This document shows, one piece after another, positions 16,498 through 26,100 of a DNA stretch of 44,658 bases. The notes beneath the pieces are model-generated. The model made no database searches. It saw only the letters and a program-made list of their open reading frames with translations, and was not told the DNA's origin. The stretch comes from Candidatus Sysuiplasma superficiale (GTDB taxonomy: Archaea; Thermoplasmatota; Thermoplasmata; Sysuiplasmatales; Sysuiplasmataceae). Where the stretch lies: the NCBI GenBank assembly GCA_019720975.1, contig JAGVSJ010000014.1:1-44658 (forward strand), in the 5' to 3' direction. The first letter of the stretch is position 1. Each line of letters opens with the position of its first letter. The translations under genes were made by a program, and so were the position numbers.

Positions 16498-17172
16498 TCA
16501 TCTCGTCAGTATCCTTATGCCGGAAAGTGACCCGATCACAGCTGCGGCAGCAATGCCTATGAAGAGGCCGCACTCCAGAGCACCTGGTATACTTTTGATA
16601 TCATTCTCCAGCTTATGCGGATCGGGAATACCTCCGAAGGTGCAGTCCGCGACATAATTGCCATTGTCGGTGACAAAGGGACGATCTGCATCATGCCGCA
16701 TAACAACTGACCGGGAGAGGGCTGCTAGATGTTTCATTGTACTCCTGTAGCCGAATGTCGCCATCTCTACCGGAACAGGCTGGTTGGAACCGAGTGTGCC
16801 CACCACCTTTTGATCATCAATCACAATTACCTCTGTTTCTGTTGCTGCGGCAACGATCTTCTCCCTCAGCAGTGCTCCGCCCCTTCCCTTTATCAGGTTC
16901 AGGGAGCTGTCGACCTCGTCGGCACCATCGATTGTTACGTTTATCTCAGGGTATTCCTCAAGCGTGCTTAGCTTGATTCCCAGACCGGCAGCAAGGGAAG
17001 CAGTGGCTTCGGAAGTGGGTATGCATATGACATCAAGACCTTCGGAAACCAGACCTCCTATGTAGCGGATAGCGTGGCCCGCAGTTCTTCCTGTACCGAG
17101 TCCGACAATCATGCCGTCCCTCACGAACCTTCTGACTGCTTCCTCGGCGGCAAGCTTTCTTGCCTTATCCAC
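16498..17172 (-). CDS. rpiA: Ribose-5-phosphate isomerase A
   Basis: 224 residues. Interconverts ribose-5-phosphate and ribulose-5-phosphate. Motifs: GLGTGRTAGHAI (near 22), TIDGADEVD (near 82) and KGRGGALLREK (near 95), which carry the catalytic residues. The start is GTG 17172 with GGAGA about 8 nt upstream. It lies 15 nt after the creatininase-family gene in a three-gene minus-strand operon. Confidence 0.96.
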   Translation of the reverse strand: MDKARKLAAEEAVRRFVRDGMIVGLGTGRTAGHAIRYIGGLVSEGLDVICIPTSEATASLAAGLGIKLSTLEEYPEINVTIDGADEVDSSLNLIKGRGGALLREKIVAAATETEVIVIDDQKVVGTLGSNQPVPVEMATFGYRSTMKHLAALSRSVVMRHDADRPFVTDNGNYVADCTFGGIPDPHKLENDIKSIPGALECGLFIGIAAAAVIGSLSGIRILTR

Positions 17173-17187
17173 TAAATCAGTCTCCGT

Positions 17188-17901
17188 TTACATCACCGAC
17201 TTTATTGCCTTAACCAGTTCATCAACCACGTACTGGTTTATCTGTATCCCGAGTGAGGAGGAGGCTCTCGAGCTGTCCCCTATGATCCCTTCGGTGAGAT
17301 ACCCCTTCTTATGCCTTGCAACGAAGAAATCAGGTGTTGAATCCACCCCCTTGGGTCTGTCATCAGAAACAAGTGAGGGTGCAAATGCAAGGACTCTGCT
17401 TGTTTCAATTACTCCCCCGTGGCCGTCGTCGGAAGGGATGCCCTGTTTCCCGCGCAGCCTGTATGCTATTTCATAGTCGCACAGCAGTATGACCCTGATT
17501 TCGCTCATCTCGGATATTTCCTCGCAGGCGCTCCGCAAAGCTGCCATATGGACCTGTGAGCCGTGACCGGAAATGATGACTATCTTCCTTATTTCGTTCC
17601 TGACAAGTTCCTTCAGTATGTCCCTGACAAAATGGTGAAGAGCGTCGTAGCTTATGGAAATGGTTCCCGGAAAATCCCGGAGTGAAGTGGAGACACCGTA
17701 TGAAATTGGAGGCAGGACTATGCCGTTCACACGCTGCGCCACCAGATTGCAGATTTCCCTTGCCTGTATGGTATCCGAACCCAGCGGGAGATGTATACCG
17801 TGCTCCTCTGTCGCACCGACAGGGAGGAACACTATCGGATCTTCCTTGACTGCGTCCGAAAATCCCTTCATGCTCAGCTCATCGTACATCAGTGTCATCA
17901 T
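17188..17901 (-). CDS. Creatininase family amidohydrolase (possible ArfB)
   Basis: 237 residues. Metal-dependent hydrolase of the creatininase fold, with ligand motifs ATEEHGIHLPLGSD (near 30), IISGHGSQVH and DDGHGGVIETS. In archaea this family includes ArfB, the formamide hydrolase of the riboflavin/F420 pathway. The downstream RpiA makes ribulose-5-phosphate, another riboflavin precursor, which is suggestive only. ATG 17901 follows GGAGG by 6 nt; an in-frame TTG at 17907 is less likely. It overlaps the upstream zinc-ribbon gene by 23 nt. Family is sure, substrate is not. Confidence 0.85.
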   Translation of the reverse strand: MMTLMYDELSMKGFSDAVKEDPIVFLPVGATEEHGIHLPLGSDTIQAREICNLVAQRVNGIVLPPISYGVSTSLRDFPGTISISYDALHHFVRDILKELVRNEIRKIVIISGHGSQVHMAALRSACEEISEMSEIRVILLCDYEIAYRLRGKQGIPSDDGHGGVIETSRVLAFAPSLVSDDRPKGVDSTPDFFVARHKKGYLTEGIIGDSSRASSSLGIQINQYVVDELVKAIKSVM

Positions 17902-18106
17902 CAACAACCTCCGGTGGCGCTGGTTCTATATCGTGTTTACTGTCATATTTCAGATTCAGTGAGATTTTTAGCAGTTCGGTCCCGCACACGGGGCACTTTC
18001 CTTCGGAAAGGAGACTGTTTCCAAGTTTCCTGAGTGTCTCCGTAACAGCCTGCATCCTTTCGTCAGATATTGTCTTGTTGCATCTGGGACAGTACACGTT
18101 GTACAC
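17879..18106 (-). CDS. Small zinc-ribbon protein, function unknown
   Basis: 75 residues from GTG 18106. The N-terminal VYCPRCNKT and central GKCPVCGTEL form one four-cysteine zinc ribbon separated by a helix, with an acidic C-terminal tail. No catalytic motif is seen. A TATA-like box at 18123-18130 lies about 20 nt before GTG 18106, supporting this start over longer in-frame versions. The gene leads a minus-strand operon with a creatininase-family protein and RpiA, so it may bind nucleic acid or serve that pathway. Confidence 0.7.
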   Translation of the reverse strand: MYNVYCPRCNKTISDERMQAVTETLRKLGNSLLSEGKCPVCGTELLKISLNLKYDSKHDIEPAPPEVVDDDTDVR

Positions 18107-18121
18107 AATAACAGGTGCGTT

Positions 18122-18131
18122 GATAAATACA
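18122..18131. promoter_or_regulatory. Shared TATA-like element between divergent genes
   Basis: TGATAAATAC reads GTATTTATCA on the other strand. It lies about 20 nt before the minus-strand zinc-ribbon start (18106) and about 35 nt before the plus-strand dph6 start (18163). One TBP site might drive both divergent transcripts. Inference from spacing only. Confidence 0.35.
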
Positions 18132-18162
18132 TCGCCTGCGATTCCCCGTATACAGTGGGATA

Positions 18163-18855
18163 TTGAAGCTGGCGACTCTGTTTTCTGGAGGCAAGGACTC
18201 CACCTATGCAACGTATGTCATGGCACAGAAGGGACATGAGATAGCATTTCTTCTGACTGTGGAAAGCTCAGACGTCGATTCGTTAATGTTCCATACGGCA
18301 AACATAGAGATCGCAGGACAGGTTGCGGAATGCATGGGGATAAGGTGCATTGTGACACAGTCTTCTCCAGGCGAAGAGCTGAAGAGGCTGGGCGACGCAA
18401 TAATTGAGGCCAGGGACAATGGGGCGGAAGGAATAGTCACAGGAGCCATTCAATCAGATTACCAGTACACCAGGATAGAGCGGCTCTGTTTCGATGCTGG
18501 CATAAGATGCTTTTCACCCCTGTGGAGGAAGAACCAGCTGATGCTGCTGAAGGATGTTGTGAATGCGGGACTGAAGGCGATGATAGTCGCGATTGCAGCC
18601 GAGGGGCTGGATGAGAGCTTCCTCGGAAAAACCATTGATATCGGGATAGTCTCCAAAATGGAAAAGCTGCAGATGAAATTTGGTGTCAATCCATCAGGAG
18701 AAGGCGGGGAATATGAGACCATTGTAATTGACAGCCCGCTCCACAGGCAGCGGCTGGAAATCGAGGAATCGGAGATAGTGAAGAGGGGGCAGTCGTCATT
18801 GCTTAAAATGAAAAGAATAAAAAGGATTGAGAAAGCGTTTTCAAAAAGGGATTAG
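18163..18855 (+). CDS. dph6: Diphthine-ammonia ligase Dph6
   Basis: 230 residues. ATP-PP-loop amidase of the last diphthamide step on elongation factor 2. PP-loop FSGGKDSTYA lies near residues 7-16; the family-specific GAIQSDYQYTRIE (near 86), EGLDESFLG and NPSGEGGEYET (near 172) are all present. TTG 18163 gives the expected N-terminus KLATLFSGG. It converges with the tetraether synthase gene, 5 nt apart. Confidence 0.93.
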   Translation: MKLATLFSGGKDSTYATYVMAQKGHEIAFLLTVESSDVDSLMFHTANIEIAGQVAECMGIRCIVTQSSPGEELKRLGDAIIEARDNGAEGIVTGAIQSDYQYTRIERLCFDAGIRCFSPLWRKNQLMLLKDVVNAGLKAMIVAIAAEGLDESFLGKTIDIGIVSKMEKLQMKFGVNPSGEGGEYETIVIDSPLHRQRLEIEESEIVKRGQSSLLKMKRIKRIEKAFSKRD

Positions 18856-18860
18856 TCGCT

Positions 18861-20669
18861 TCATTTTGCCCTTATGACAGGGAGGGCTGTGGGTATGTTC
18901 TCCTTTCCGAGGACATCTATGTAGTACTTCTGAGCTATCTGCCTCTTGTATTCCTCGGTGTAGTCTCTCCTGAACTTGTCGAACCTCAGCTTCTTTCCAG
19001 TCTTCTCCTCATACTCCTTTGCGGGTATGGAATACTTTCTCTGCACTTTGTCCCTGTACATCTCAGGTATGACGTTAAAGGCACAGAAGGGGACAACCCT
19101 TCCATCAGGCATGGCATAATGTATATCACACTTCTCCACCCTGTCCACATCGTAGTTGTACGGGTCCATAAAGTGCATGAAGCCGAGGAATATCGACTTC
19201 TTGTGGAAATCCTTCAGGCCATCATAGTTGCCGCTCATCAGTGCCTTCATGAGCATACGCCTGATATGAAGTTCCGGCGGAACCCTGTCATAATCGATAA
19301 ACGAATTTATCTTGGACACAACCTGAAGCCCGGCCTTTGCCCTTGCAATCTTCTTATTCCTGGCGTTGTTTATGTCGTCGGCCCTCTCCTGCAGGTAATC
19401 AAACAATCCATCCACATCGATGAACCTTGTCACAGGCACGAGCTTGCCATCGTCCTGCCTGAAAACATATGTTCCGGCACCGCACGCAAAGTGTATGGAG
19501 AGCCTGTACTTGTTTTCGCCTGTGAATGCCTCTATGAAGTTTGTCAGCTTTGTGGTGGACGGAACCGTGAAGAAGTCCTCTTTCCCTATCTCTCCGTTTG
19601 TCTGTTCCTCTATCTTCTTGATGCATCCTGGAATGGTGATTCTCTGCATCTCTCTCTGTTTCTTGGGCATTCTGCCAACAAGCGAAACCGGCTGGAAATT
19701 GACGGCCCTGACAACGTCACTGTTCTTGGCTCCAAACCTCACAATAGCGCCGAGCTGGTGGTCGTTGACACCCCCTATTACAGTGGGAACAAGAACAACA
19801 CCGAGATCAGCCTTCCTGCAGTTGTCGAGGGCAAGAGGTGCCTCGTAGTAATTCTTCCTGTTGACTTCAGGCGTCACGCCATCGAAGCTCATATACACAA
19901 CATTGGAACCTGCCTCCCTTACAGCCTTGACAAGTTCCGGTTTCCTTGAAAAATTAACCGAATCAGTGTTGAGCTGCACGTGCTCGTAACCGATCTCCCG
20001 CGCAATCTTGATAATGTCGATTATATCTTCCCTCAGCGTAGGCTCGCCGCCGGTTATCTGAACGGCGTTGGCACCTATTGGCTTCTCATTTCTCATCTTC
20101 AGCAGCATCTTTCTTATCTGGTCAAGTGTTGGTTCGTATATCGGCTCCCCTTCCTTCGCGTAGAAGAAGCAGTACCAGCACGCCAGATCACACCTGTTTG
20201 TGACAACGATGTTTCCCAGGCCAGTGTGCGATTTGTGCTTTACGCACAGTCCGCAGTGCTTGGGGCAGTCTATCTTTGACGCTTTGAAATCGACCTGTGG
20301 ATTTAGCAGTTTTATCCCTGGGTCCTTGTGCCTTTCAGCGGTGATATACATGTCGAAGTCTTCCCAGTACTTGTCCTGCACCACTCCGTGTTCCCTGCAT
20401 TCCTTCACCATGTTGACAAGACCATTCTGCGCGTACACGACAGCAGGAACCTTCATGGTGTCCCATTTCTTGTCAGCGGTGCATTCAGGACAGAGGCTCA
20501 TGGTCACCCTCAGAGGCTTCATATCCTCCGTGAGTAGGTGTTTCAGTGCACTCCAAGCCTCAGCCCTTGAATTAAACCTGGCATTAGGGCTCAATTCGAA
20601 GTCTGGAATCTCCTCCTCTTCAGAGGACACTACATGTTCCATTATTGTAGTCATATTTAGCCCGGGCAT
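18861..20669 (-). CDS. tes: Tetraether lipid synthase Tes (radical SAM)
   Basis: 602 residues. Radical-SAM enzyme that couples two archaeol tails to make membrane-spanning GDGT lipids. Radical-SAM motif CDLACWYC has Cys160, Cys164 and Cys167; GGEPT follows near 207. Extra Fe-S cysteines occur in CPEC (60, 63) and CPKHCGLC (135, 139, 142), and further cysteines lie in HFACGAG and near the C-terminus (VVPFCAF). This arrangement matches the MJ0619/Tes family. ATG 20669 has a TATA box 25 nt upstream. GGGP and DGGGP synthases lie 8 kb away. Confidence 0.93.
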   Translation of the reverse strand: MPGLNMTTIMEHVVSSEEEEIPDFELSPNARFNSRAEAWSALKHLLTEDMKPLRVTMSLCPECTADKKWDTMKVPAVVYAQNGLVNMVKECREHGVVQDKYWEDFDMYITAERHKDPGIKLLNPQVDFKASKIDCPKHCGLCVKHKSHTGLGNIVVTNRCDLACWYCFFYAKEGEPIYEPTLDQIRKMLLKMRNEKPIGANAVQITGGEPTLREDIIDIIKIAREIGYEHVQLNTDSVNFSRKPELVKAVREAGSNVVYMSFDGVTPEVNRKNYYEAPLALDNCRKADLGVVLVPTVIGGVNDHQLGAIVRFGAKNSDVVRAVNFQPVSLVGRMPKKQREMQRITIPGCIKKIEEQTNGEIGKEDFFTVPSTTKLTNFIEAFTGENKYRLSIHFACGAGTYVFRQDDGKLVPVTRFIDVDGLFDYLQERADDINNARNKKIARAKAGLQVVSKINSFIDYDRVPPELHIRRMLMKALMSGNYDGLKDFHKKSIFLGFMHFMDPYNYDVDRVEKCDIHYAMPDGRVVPFCAFNVIPEMYRDKVQRKYSIPAKEYEEKTGKKLRFDKFRRDYTEEYKRQIAQKYYIDVLGKENIPTALPVIRAK

Positions 20670-20687
20670 TCAGATTCGGCATGTTGA

Positions 20688-20700
20688 TTTAAATATTTTG
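20688..20700 (-). promoter_or_regulatory. TATA box of tes
   Basis: On the minus strand CAAAATATTTAAAT is centred about 25 nt before ATG 20669, predicting a leaderless mRNA. Confidence 0.55.
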
Positions 20701-20944
20701 TAGTCAGAGGCGCTACTTTGGCATTCGAACATCGGCTGAATACAACGTGAAATACGGCGTGATTGGTTCTCTTCAGACCTTATGCCATTTCGAATTGTAT
20801 CGGACTGAGGACGATTATCCAACTGCAATGACGGGAGGAGCACGGTTGAAGCAGTGTGGGCATGAACTGCGAAACTGATATAAGAGACAAGGTGTAGTGG
20901 TAGGATCTGGAGAAGGGTAAATTATAGCTGGGAAGTGAGACAGC

Positions 20945-21427
20945 ATGAAACCGATATTAAACGGTCCTGCGCCAGACTTCACACTCAGATCTCCTGACGG
21001 TGTAATAATGAACATGAAGACAGTGCTCTCAGGCGGTCCGGCTGTCGTGGTTCTGCTGCCAAACATCAATCATCAGGACTCTTCATACATTGTTGACAAT
21101 TTCAGAGATGACTTCAACGAATTCAAGGCACTGAGGGCCAGCATAGTCACTGTGTTCAATTCCGATGAAGAGGCAGTGGCTAAGATGCATTCTGAGCATG
21201 AACTTCAATACCCAATATTTGCCGATCCTGACAGAGAAGTGTTCCGCAAATTCAGGGCAATGGATGGACTGATCCTGAAGAAACCGAGAAAATATGCGTG
21301 TGTCATCAATACTGAAGGACTGATTACAAAGGCATTTCGAAGTATAGACGCAAACAGATTCAGCAGGCAGGCTCTCTATGCGCTGCGTGACCAGATGGGC
21401 AGATCGGCCCTTTCCAGCAAGAAGTAG
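20945..21427 (+). CDS. Peroxiredoxin-like protein lacking the peroxidatic cysteine
   Basis: 160 residues with an AhpC/TSA thioredoxin fold: NGPAPDFTLRSPDG at the start, then VVVLLPNINHQDSSY where peroxiredoxins have FxPxxFTxxC, then YPIFADPDREVFRKF. The catalytic Cys is absent; the only cysteine (YACVIN) is far along the chain. It is therefore unlikely to be a normal peroxidase and may be a structural or binding derivative. ATG 20945 lies about 25 nt after TAAATTATAG, a likely TATA box. The next gene starts immediately after its stop codon. Confidence 0.8.
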   Translation: MKPILNGPAPDFTLRSPDGVIMNMKTVLSGGPAVVVLLPNINHQDSSYIVDNFRDDFNEFKALRASIVTVFNSDEEAVAKMHSEHELQYPIFADPDREVFRKFRAMDGLILKKPRKYACVINTEGLITKAFRSIDANRFSRQALYALRDQMGRSALSSKK

Positions 21428-22384
21428 GTGGAGGATGTGCCACTTTACATACGGGAAGAGGAAGTGGCAAAGCTGCTTGATGTTTCGACAGCCATCAACG
21501 TACTGAAGGATGCTTTCAGGATGCAGTCCGAAGGTAAGGCGGTCAGCCTGCCAAGGAGTCGCATAAGAACGGAAAATGGAATACTCAATGTCCTTCCCTC
21601 CACAGCGGAGGGGCTTGCAGTGTCCGGGCTTAAGGCATACTTTGGAGGAAGGAATGGTGTGAGCTTTGTTGTTCTCCTGTTCTCAACAGCGGAATGCAAG
21701 CCTCTCGCCATCATTGAAGCGGAAAGGCTTGGGCAGATAAGAACAGGGGCCGTTACAGGGATGGTCACTGACATCATGGCGGATATAAACGCAAGGATAG
21801 CAGGATGCATCGGTTCCGGATACCAAGCAGAGACGCAGATTGAGGCTATCTGCAACGTGAGAAGGATTGACACTTTCTACGTGTATAGCAGGAACGCTGG
21901 AAACAGGGAGAAGTTCGCAGCCACAATGGGTAGAAGGGTTAATGCTGATGTGGTGGCCGTTCCGGACAGAAGTATGTTCAGAGAAACGGAAATAATAGTG
22001 ACGGCGACCAACTCCAGAATCCCTGTCATTTCACATCAGGAAATACCCGAACACTGCCACATCAATGCCATAGGGGCCAACAGGATTGAGTCACGGGAGC
22101 TCGATGCGGAGACACTTTGCTCCGCAGAGGAGATCGTTGTGGATTCCGTTGAACAGTCAAAGGTTGAATCGGGTGATCTTGCAGCAGCTGTATCATCGGG
22201 ATGTATCGGCTGGGATGACATCAACGAAATCAGGGATCTGGTGTCGGGTCGCAGAAAGAAGATAAAAGGGCGTCGTGGAGGAATCACGATCTTCAAATCA
22301 CTCGGCATAGGACTTGAGGATTTGGCTGTGGGTGCGTATGTCTACAGGCGCGCAGCGGAGACAGGTCTTGGAACGCGGCTCTGA
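21428..22384 (+). CDS. Ornithine cyclodeaminase/mu-crystallin family protein
   Basis: 318 residues. NAD-dependent family that includes ornithine cyclodeaminase, archaeal alanine dehydrogenase and imine reductases. The substrate half holds GLKAYFGG and IIEAERLGQIRTGAVTG; the Rossmann motif is GCIGSGYQAETQIEAI (near 126). The substrate cannot be decided. GTG 21428 directly abuts the preceding stop codon. GTG 21437, 2 nt after GGAGG, is a weaker alternative. It converges with the next gene. Confidence 0.88.
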   Translation: MEDVPLYIREEEVAKLLDVSTAINVLKDAFRMQSEGKAVSLPRSRIRTENGILNVLPSTAEGLAVSGLKAYFGGRNGVSFVVLLFSTAECKPLAIIEAERLGQIRTGAVTGMVTDIMADINARIAGCIGSGYQAETQIEAICNVRRIDTFYVYSRNAGNREKFAATMGRRVNADVVAVPDRSMFRETEIIVTATNSRIPVISHQEIPEHCHINAIGANRIESRELDAETLCSAEEIVVDSVEQSKVESGDLAAAVSSGCIGWDDINEIRDLVSGRRKKIKGRRGGITIFKSLGIGLEDLAVGAYVYRRAAETGLGTRL

Positions 22385-22391
22385 ACGGATT

Positions 22392-22952
22392 TTATACAAG
22401 TTTTGCGCCGCATGAGGAACAGTAGGTTGCACCCTCGACGGTTTTTGATCCGCATCTGGGGCAATAAGCGGGAACAGACGCTGCAGTCTGCGGTTGACTA
22501 AGATTCAGATATGCCCTCTGGTCGTGGGGTATCATCGGAGGCGTGTAGGTGCTCCCAGCAGTTGCCTTACCCTGGCTTATCCTCTGTGCATCCTCCCTGA
22601 GCCAGTTCCAGAATTTTTTCTCAAATTCGTGGGCCATGTAGTAACTGGCCCCGCCAGCCGCGGCGCCACCCAGTATGCCGAAGAAGATAAAGCCCTCGAC
22701 TGCCGGTATTGCGACGTCCCTTCCCCACGCACCGGTTCTGAGTGTGACGTCACAGACTGTGCTGTTTCCCGTTATCAGTACATCAACGTCCCTTATTGCA
22801 CCTATCGTCACTGACAGGGCTGAACCCTTGTGTGCCTTCACTTCATAGAAACCATCCCTTGCTTCGTCGAGAAGTATCTTGAGTCCCTCAGAAACAAGAT
22901 GCTGCTTGACATCCTCATAAAGCATCTTAGGGTCAACGTTGTTCAGTGACAT
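22392..22952 (-). CDS. WGRD-family zinc-ribbon protein, function unknown
   Basis: 186 residues. The N-terminal domain (about 1-125) contains an alpha-beta region, TLRTGAWGRDVAIPAVEG (around 70-87), a Gly/Ala-rich hydrophobic stretch (FFGILGGAAAGGASYY), and HEFEKKFWNWL. The C-terminus is a zinc ribbon (YCPRCGSK, YCSSCGAKL). The same WGRD, Pro, Glu-Gly and HE-E-K-W pattern occurs in the protein at 33640-34188, which carries a different zinc module. I recognise no named family. GGAAG lies 7 nt before ATG 22952. Confidence 0.75.
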   Translation of the reverse strand: MSLNNVDPKMLYEDVKQHLVSEGLKILLDEARDGFYEVKAHKGSALSVTIGAIRDVDVLITGNSTVCDVTLRTGAWGRDVAIPAVEGFIFFGILGGAAAGGASYYMAHEFEKKFWNWLREDAQRISQGKATAGSTYTPPMIPHDQRAYLNLSQPQTAASVPAYCPRCGSKTVEGATYCSSCGAKLV

Positions 22953-23137
22953 CCTTTCTTCCTTAATTCACATCACCTCTAACTGTTCCTTGCTGTCTCA
23001 GATATCACTGTCAGGTTTATAACTGTCTGCCGTCGGTTGGAAGACTTCCAAGCCATACGGTGAGCCCGTGCCAAAACCTTTAAGGGCCCAGGGAATGTGA
23101 TAACAGAAGACTGTCGTTTCTGACAGCTAAAGCGGTA

Positions 23138-26100
23138 ATGATACGTATGCCTGGTGTTAGATTTCTGGATGCAAATCCCGAAGCATATCTGAAAGAGTGC
23201 TGGGGCATGGAACGGCAGGGGGCAGGAAAGGTGTACTGCGTATTTCCCGATGTCGTTGCAGTATCAGAGGCGAGGGATATATTGCTTGAATCATTCGATG
23301 CCGTAGATATGTCATTCATGCTAACAATTGAGGATCTCGCCTCTCTTTTAATTCGTAGGAAGTGTGGAGAGGTGCCCGTTCTGATTCCAGAGGGGGTGAA
23401 GAAACTTGTGGCGAAGCATGTACTGCATGATGTGTGGGAAGAAGGCAGTGCTGCATCGGAAATCTTTTACACAAGATTTCTGGATGAATATGAAAACATA
23501 CAGCCCCTGCGCGGACGAAGCGGTGAATGGTTGGCTGAATTGCTCAAGACAGCCGGCGCTGACCTGGATACCGAAAGCCAGGTCATAAAGACACGGATTA
23601 TTGAAAAGTTCTCCGACATGTACGAGGAGAAGCTCGCTGAGCTTGAAGACAACGGAATGTACTGCAGATATGGCCTGATCAGGAAGGCATCAGTTTGCAC
23701 CGGAGCCCTCCTGCCGTCTGAAATGCAGATAGCGTTCTTCTTCCTCAATTTTGCTGACAGTGTACTGATGGAGTTCATTCGCGCGCTTTCTGGAGTGGCG
23801 GATGTGACGATTGTCACGGATGGTCCGATGAGGCAATCCGGTTCATTCATTCTGACTGCAGGAGTTAAGATCGGATGGACACTGGGTCGTCCCAGCCGTT
23901 CTGGAGCCGCTGCACTTGAGTCTTCAGATGAAGAGGAGAGCACACTTGTAGACTTTTTCGGGGCACCGGACAGGAGGAGGGAAATAACCGAAGTTGCCAG
24001 GCGTATCAGGATGGAGCTTTCTGCCGGAGGCTGCAGGGAATCGGACTTTGCAGTGCTTTCCGGAAATGTGAAGGATTACGACAGTACGGTAAGGGAGATA
24101 TTCGAGAGATACGGACTGAGAGTTGAAAGAGGAGGTAGGAGAAGACTGCAGGACACCTCAATCTTTGCGATGTTGAAAGGTTTTATCCGGTGCCTTGAGC
24201 CCGACGCGGAGAGGGATGAGGCAATGCAATTCATTGCCGCTTTTCCTTCGGGTGCCTGCCGGCTGAACAGGGATGAGGAGAATGCACTCTACAGGATGCC
24301 GTTGAAGCTTTCTGATTGGGAAACTAGCATGCTTGATCGAGACAGCAATGATTCACCGGCCTTGACAGGAGCAATCAGGCTCATCCATCGAATAATTGAG
24401 GGACGACGCTTCGCCTCCGCCCCTCACGGAATTGATGAATGGACAGCTTTTTGTGAGAGCCTGCTGCAAGATCTCGAGGCAGAAAAGACAGATGCCAATG
24501 ACCGGGAAAAGCTGGTCACGGGAATGAGGTCGCTGCTGCTGTTCGGGGATTCGCTGAAACGTGTGCTGCATGTGGAAAAGATTTCATTCACAGATTACTC
24601 CCGTCTCATTGAGGACATTGGATACTTCGAATCAGGCAGCAGAGCAGATGACAGGGCTGCAGTCCTGCTGACTGACCTCGGCATTGTATACTTCAGGAGG
24701 ACAAAACACACCTTCATAGTTGGCGTGAATGAAGGTGTCTTTCCTGCGAAACCGGTACAGGGCATCTTCCTGAATCGCAACATTCTTGACAGGCTGCAGA
24801 AGAGCGGAGTCGCAACGAGGAGATGCACAGAGGTTGTTTTTGCCGATCAGCGTTACCACTACTACAGGGTGAGAAATCTCGCCGACCGGATCACTCTATC
24901 ATTCATCAGCGATGAGAACGGAATGGAAGGGGGACTGCCTTCAGAAATACTGCTCAATGAGGCGAGGCGTAAGGAAGGGGATGAGAATGTACTCGAGCGC
25001 GTGCTGGCAGACAGCATACCTCATGGCAGATTTTTCCCTGAAAATGGCGAAATGGTTGCTGGAAGCGAGGTGGAAACAGCCCTGGCCTACCTGATCGGGA
25101 GAAATAGGGACGTCATCAGGCAAAAAGATTTTATCGATATCTGGAAGAAGGTTTCATGCCTCGACGCAGAAACTTTTGTACAGAGGCTTGAGAGATACAT
25201 CTCCTCGCCACTCGAATGGAATTTCTCCCCTCCGCTCATCTCCTCCCTTGTCAGCGCCAGGACTCTTTCACCCTCAGATCTGGCTGAATACTGCAAATGT
25301 CCCTTCAGGTTCGTTCTGACACGGCTGCTGAAGGTGCAGCCTGTCTACCGCGATTTTGATGCAATTTCCAAAGGAAGTCACTTGCATGAAATACTCCGCC
25401 GACTCTTTTCTCCGGGAAGCCTGGAAAAACTCAGGAGAATGAGCCGGGATGAAATAAATTCACTTGTGGACATTGCTGTGATTGAATACTTTTCAGAGCG
25501 ATTTGGATCTCACTACAACACTGACCCTGTGACCACAATAAATATCGACAATATAGCGAACATACTGAAAGAATTCGTTGCAAGGGAAGCCGAATTGCAT
25601 CTTCCTCTGGGCAGAAGCATTGCACTGCTTGAGCACTCTTTCGGGGGCGAGGGTGATGAGTTCACAATCGATGGCTTCCGTTTCACTGGAAGGATCGACA
25701 GGGTGGATTTACTGCCTGGATCTGCCACAGATGCCGTGGTATTTGATTATAAATCCGTCAGGCCGTCCTCTCTTTCCAAATACTTCAGTGCGAATACGGC
25801 AGATCAGCAAGATTTTGGAATTCCGATCTACTCGATATATCTGAGGGACAGAGTGGGTTACAGAATAAACGGTGGCATCTACTATTCCATATTCAAATCC
25901 AGAAAGGAGCCTGACATGGCAGGGGTGGCATTGTCTGAAAGTGTTAGGGAGATAGTGCCAGGCGATCTGTCAAGTTCAGGCAAGAGATTGAAATTGCTAG
26001 GCAGAGAGGAGATGGAAATATGGCTGGACAAATACAGAAAAGAAGTGGTTTCGATCGCTTCCAAAATTCAGAAATGCATATTCCCGGTCAAGCCGCTCAG

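Noticed and set aside
19119-19949. 276-codon plus-strand frame opposite tes
   Set aside because: It is antisense to the firmly identified radical-SAM gene and contains no domain; it results from the codon bias of the real gene.
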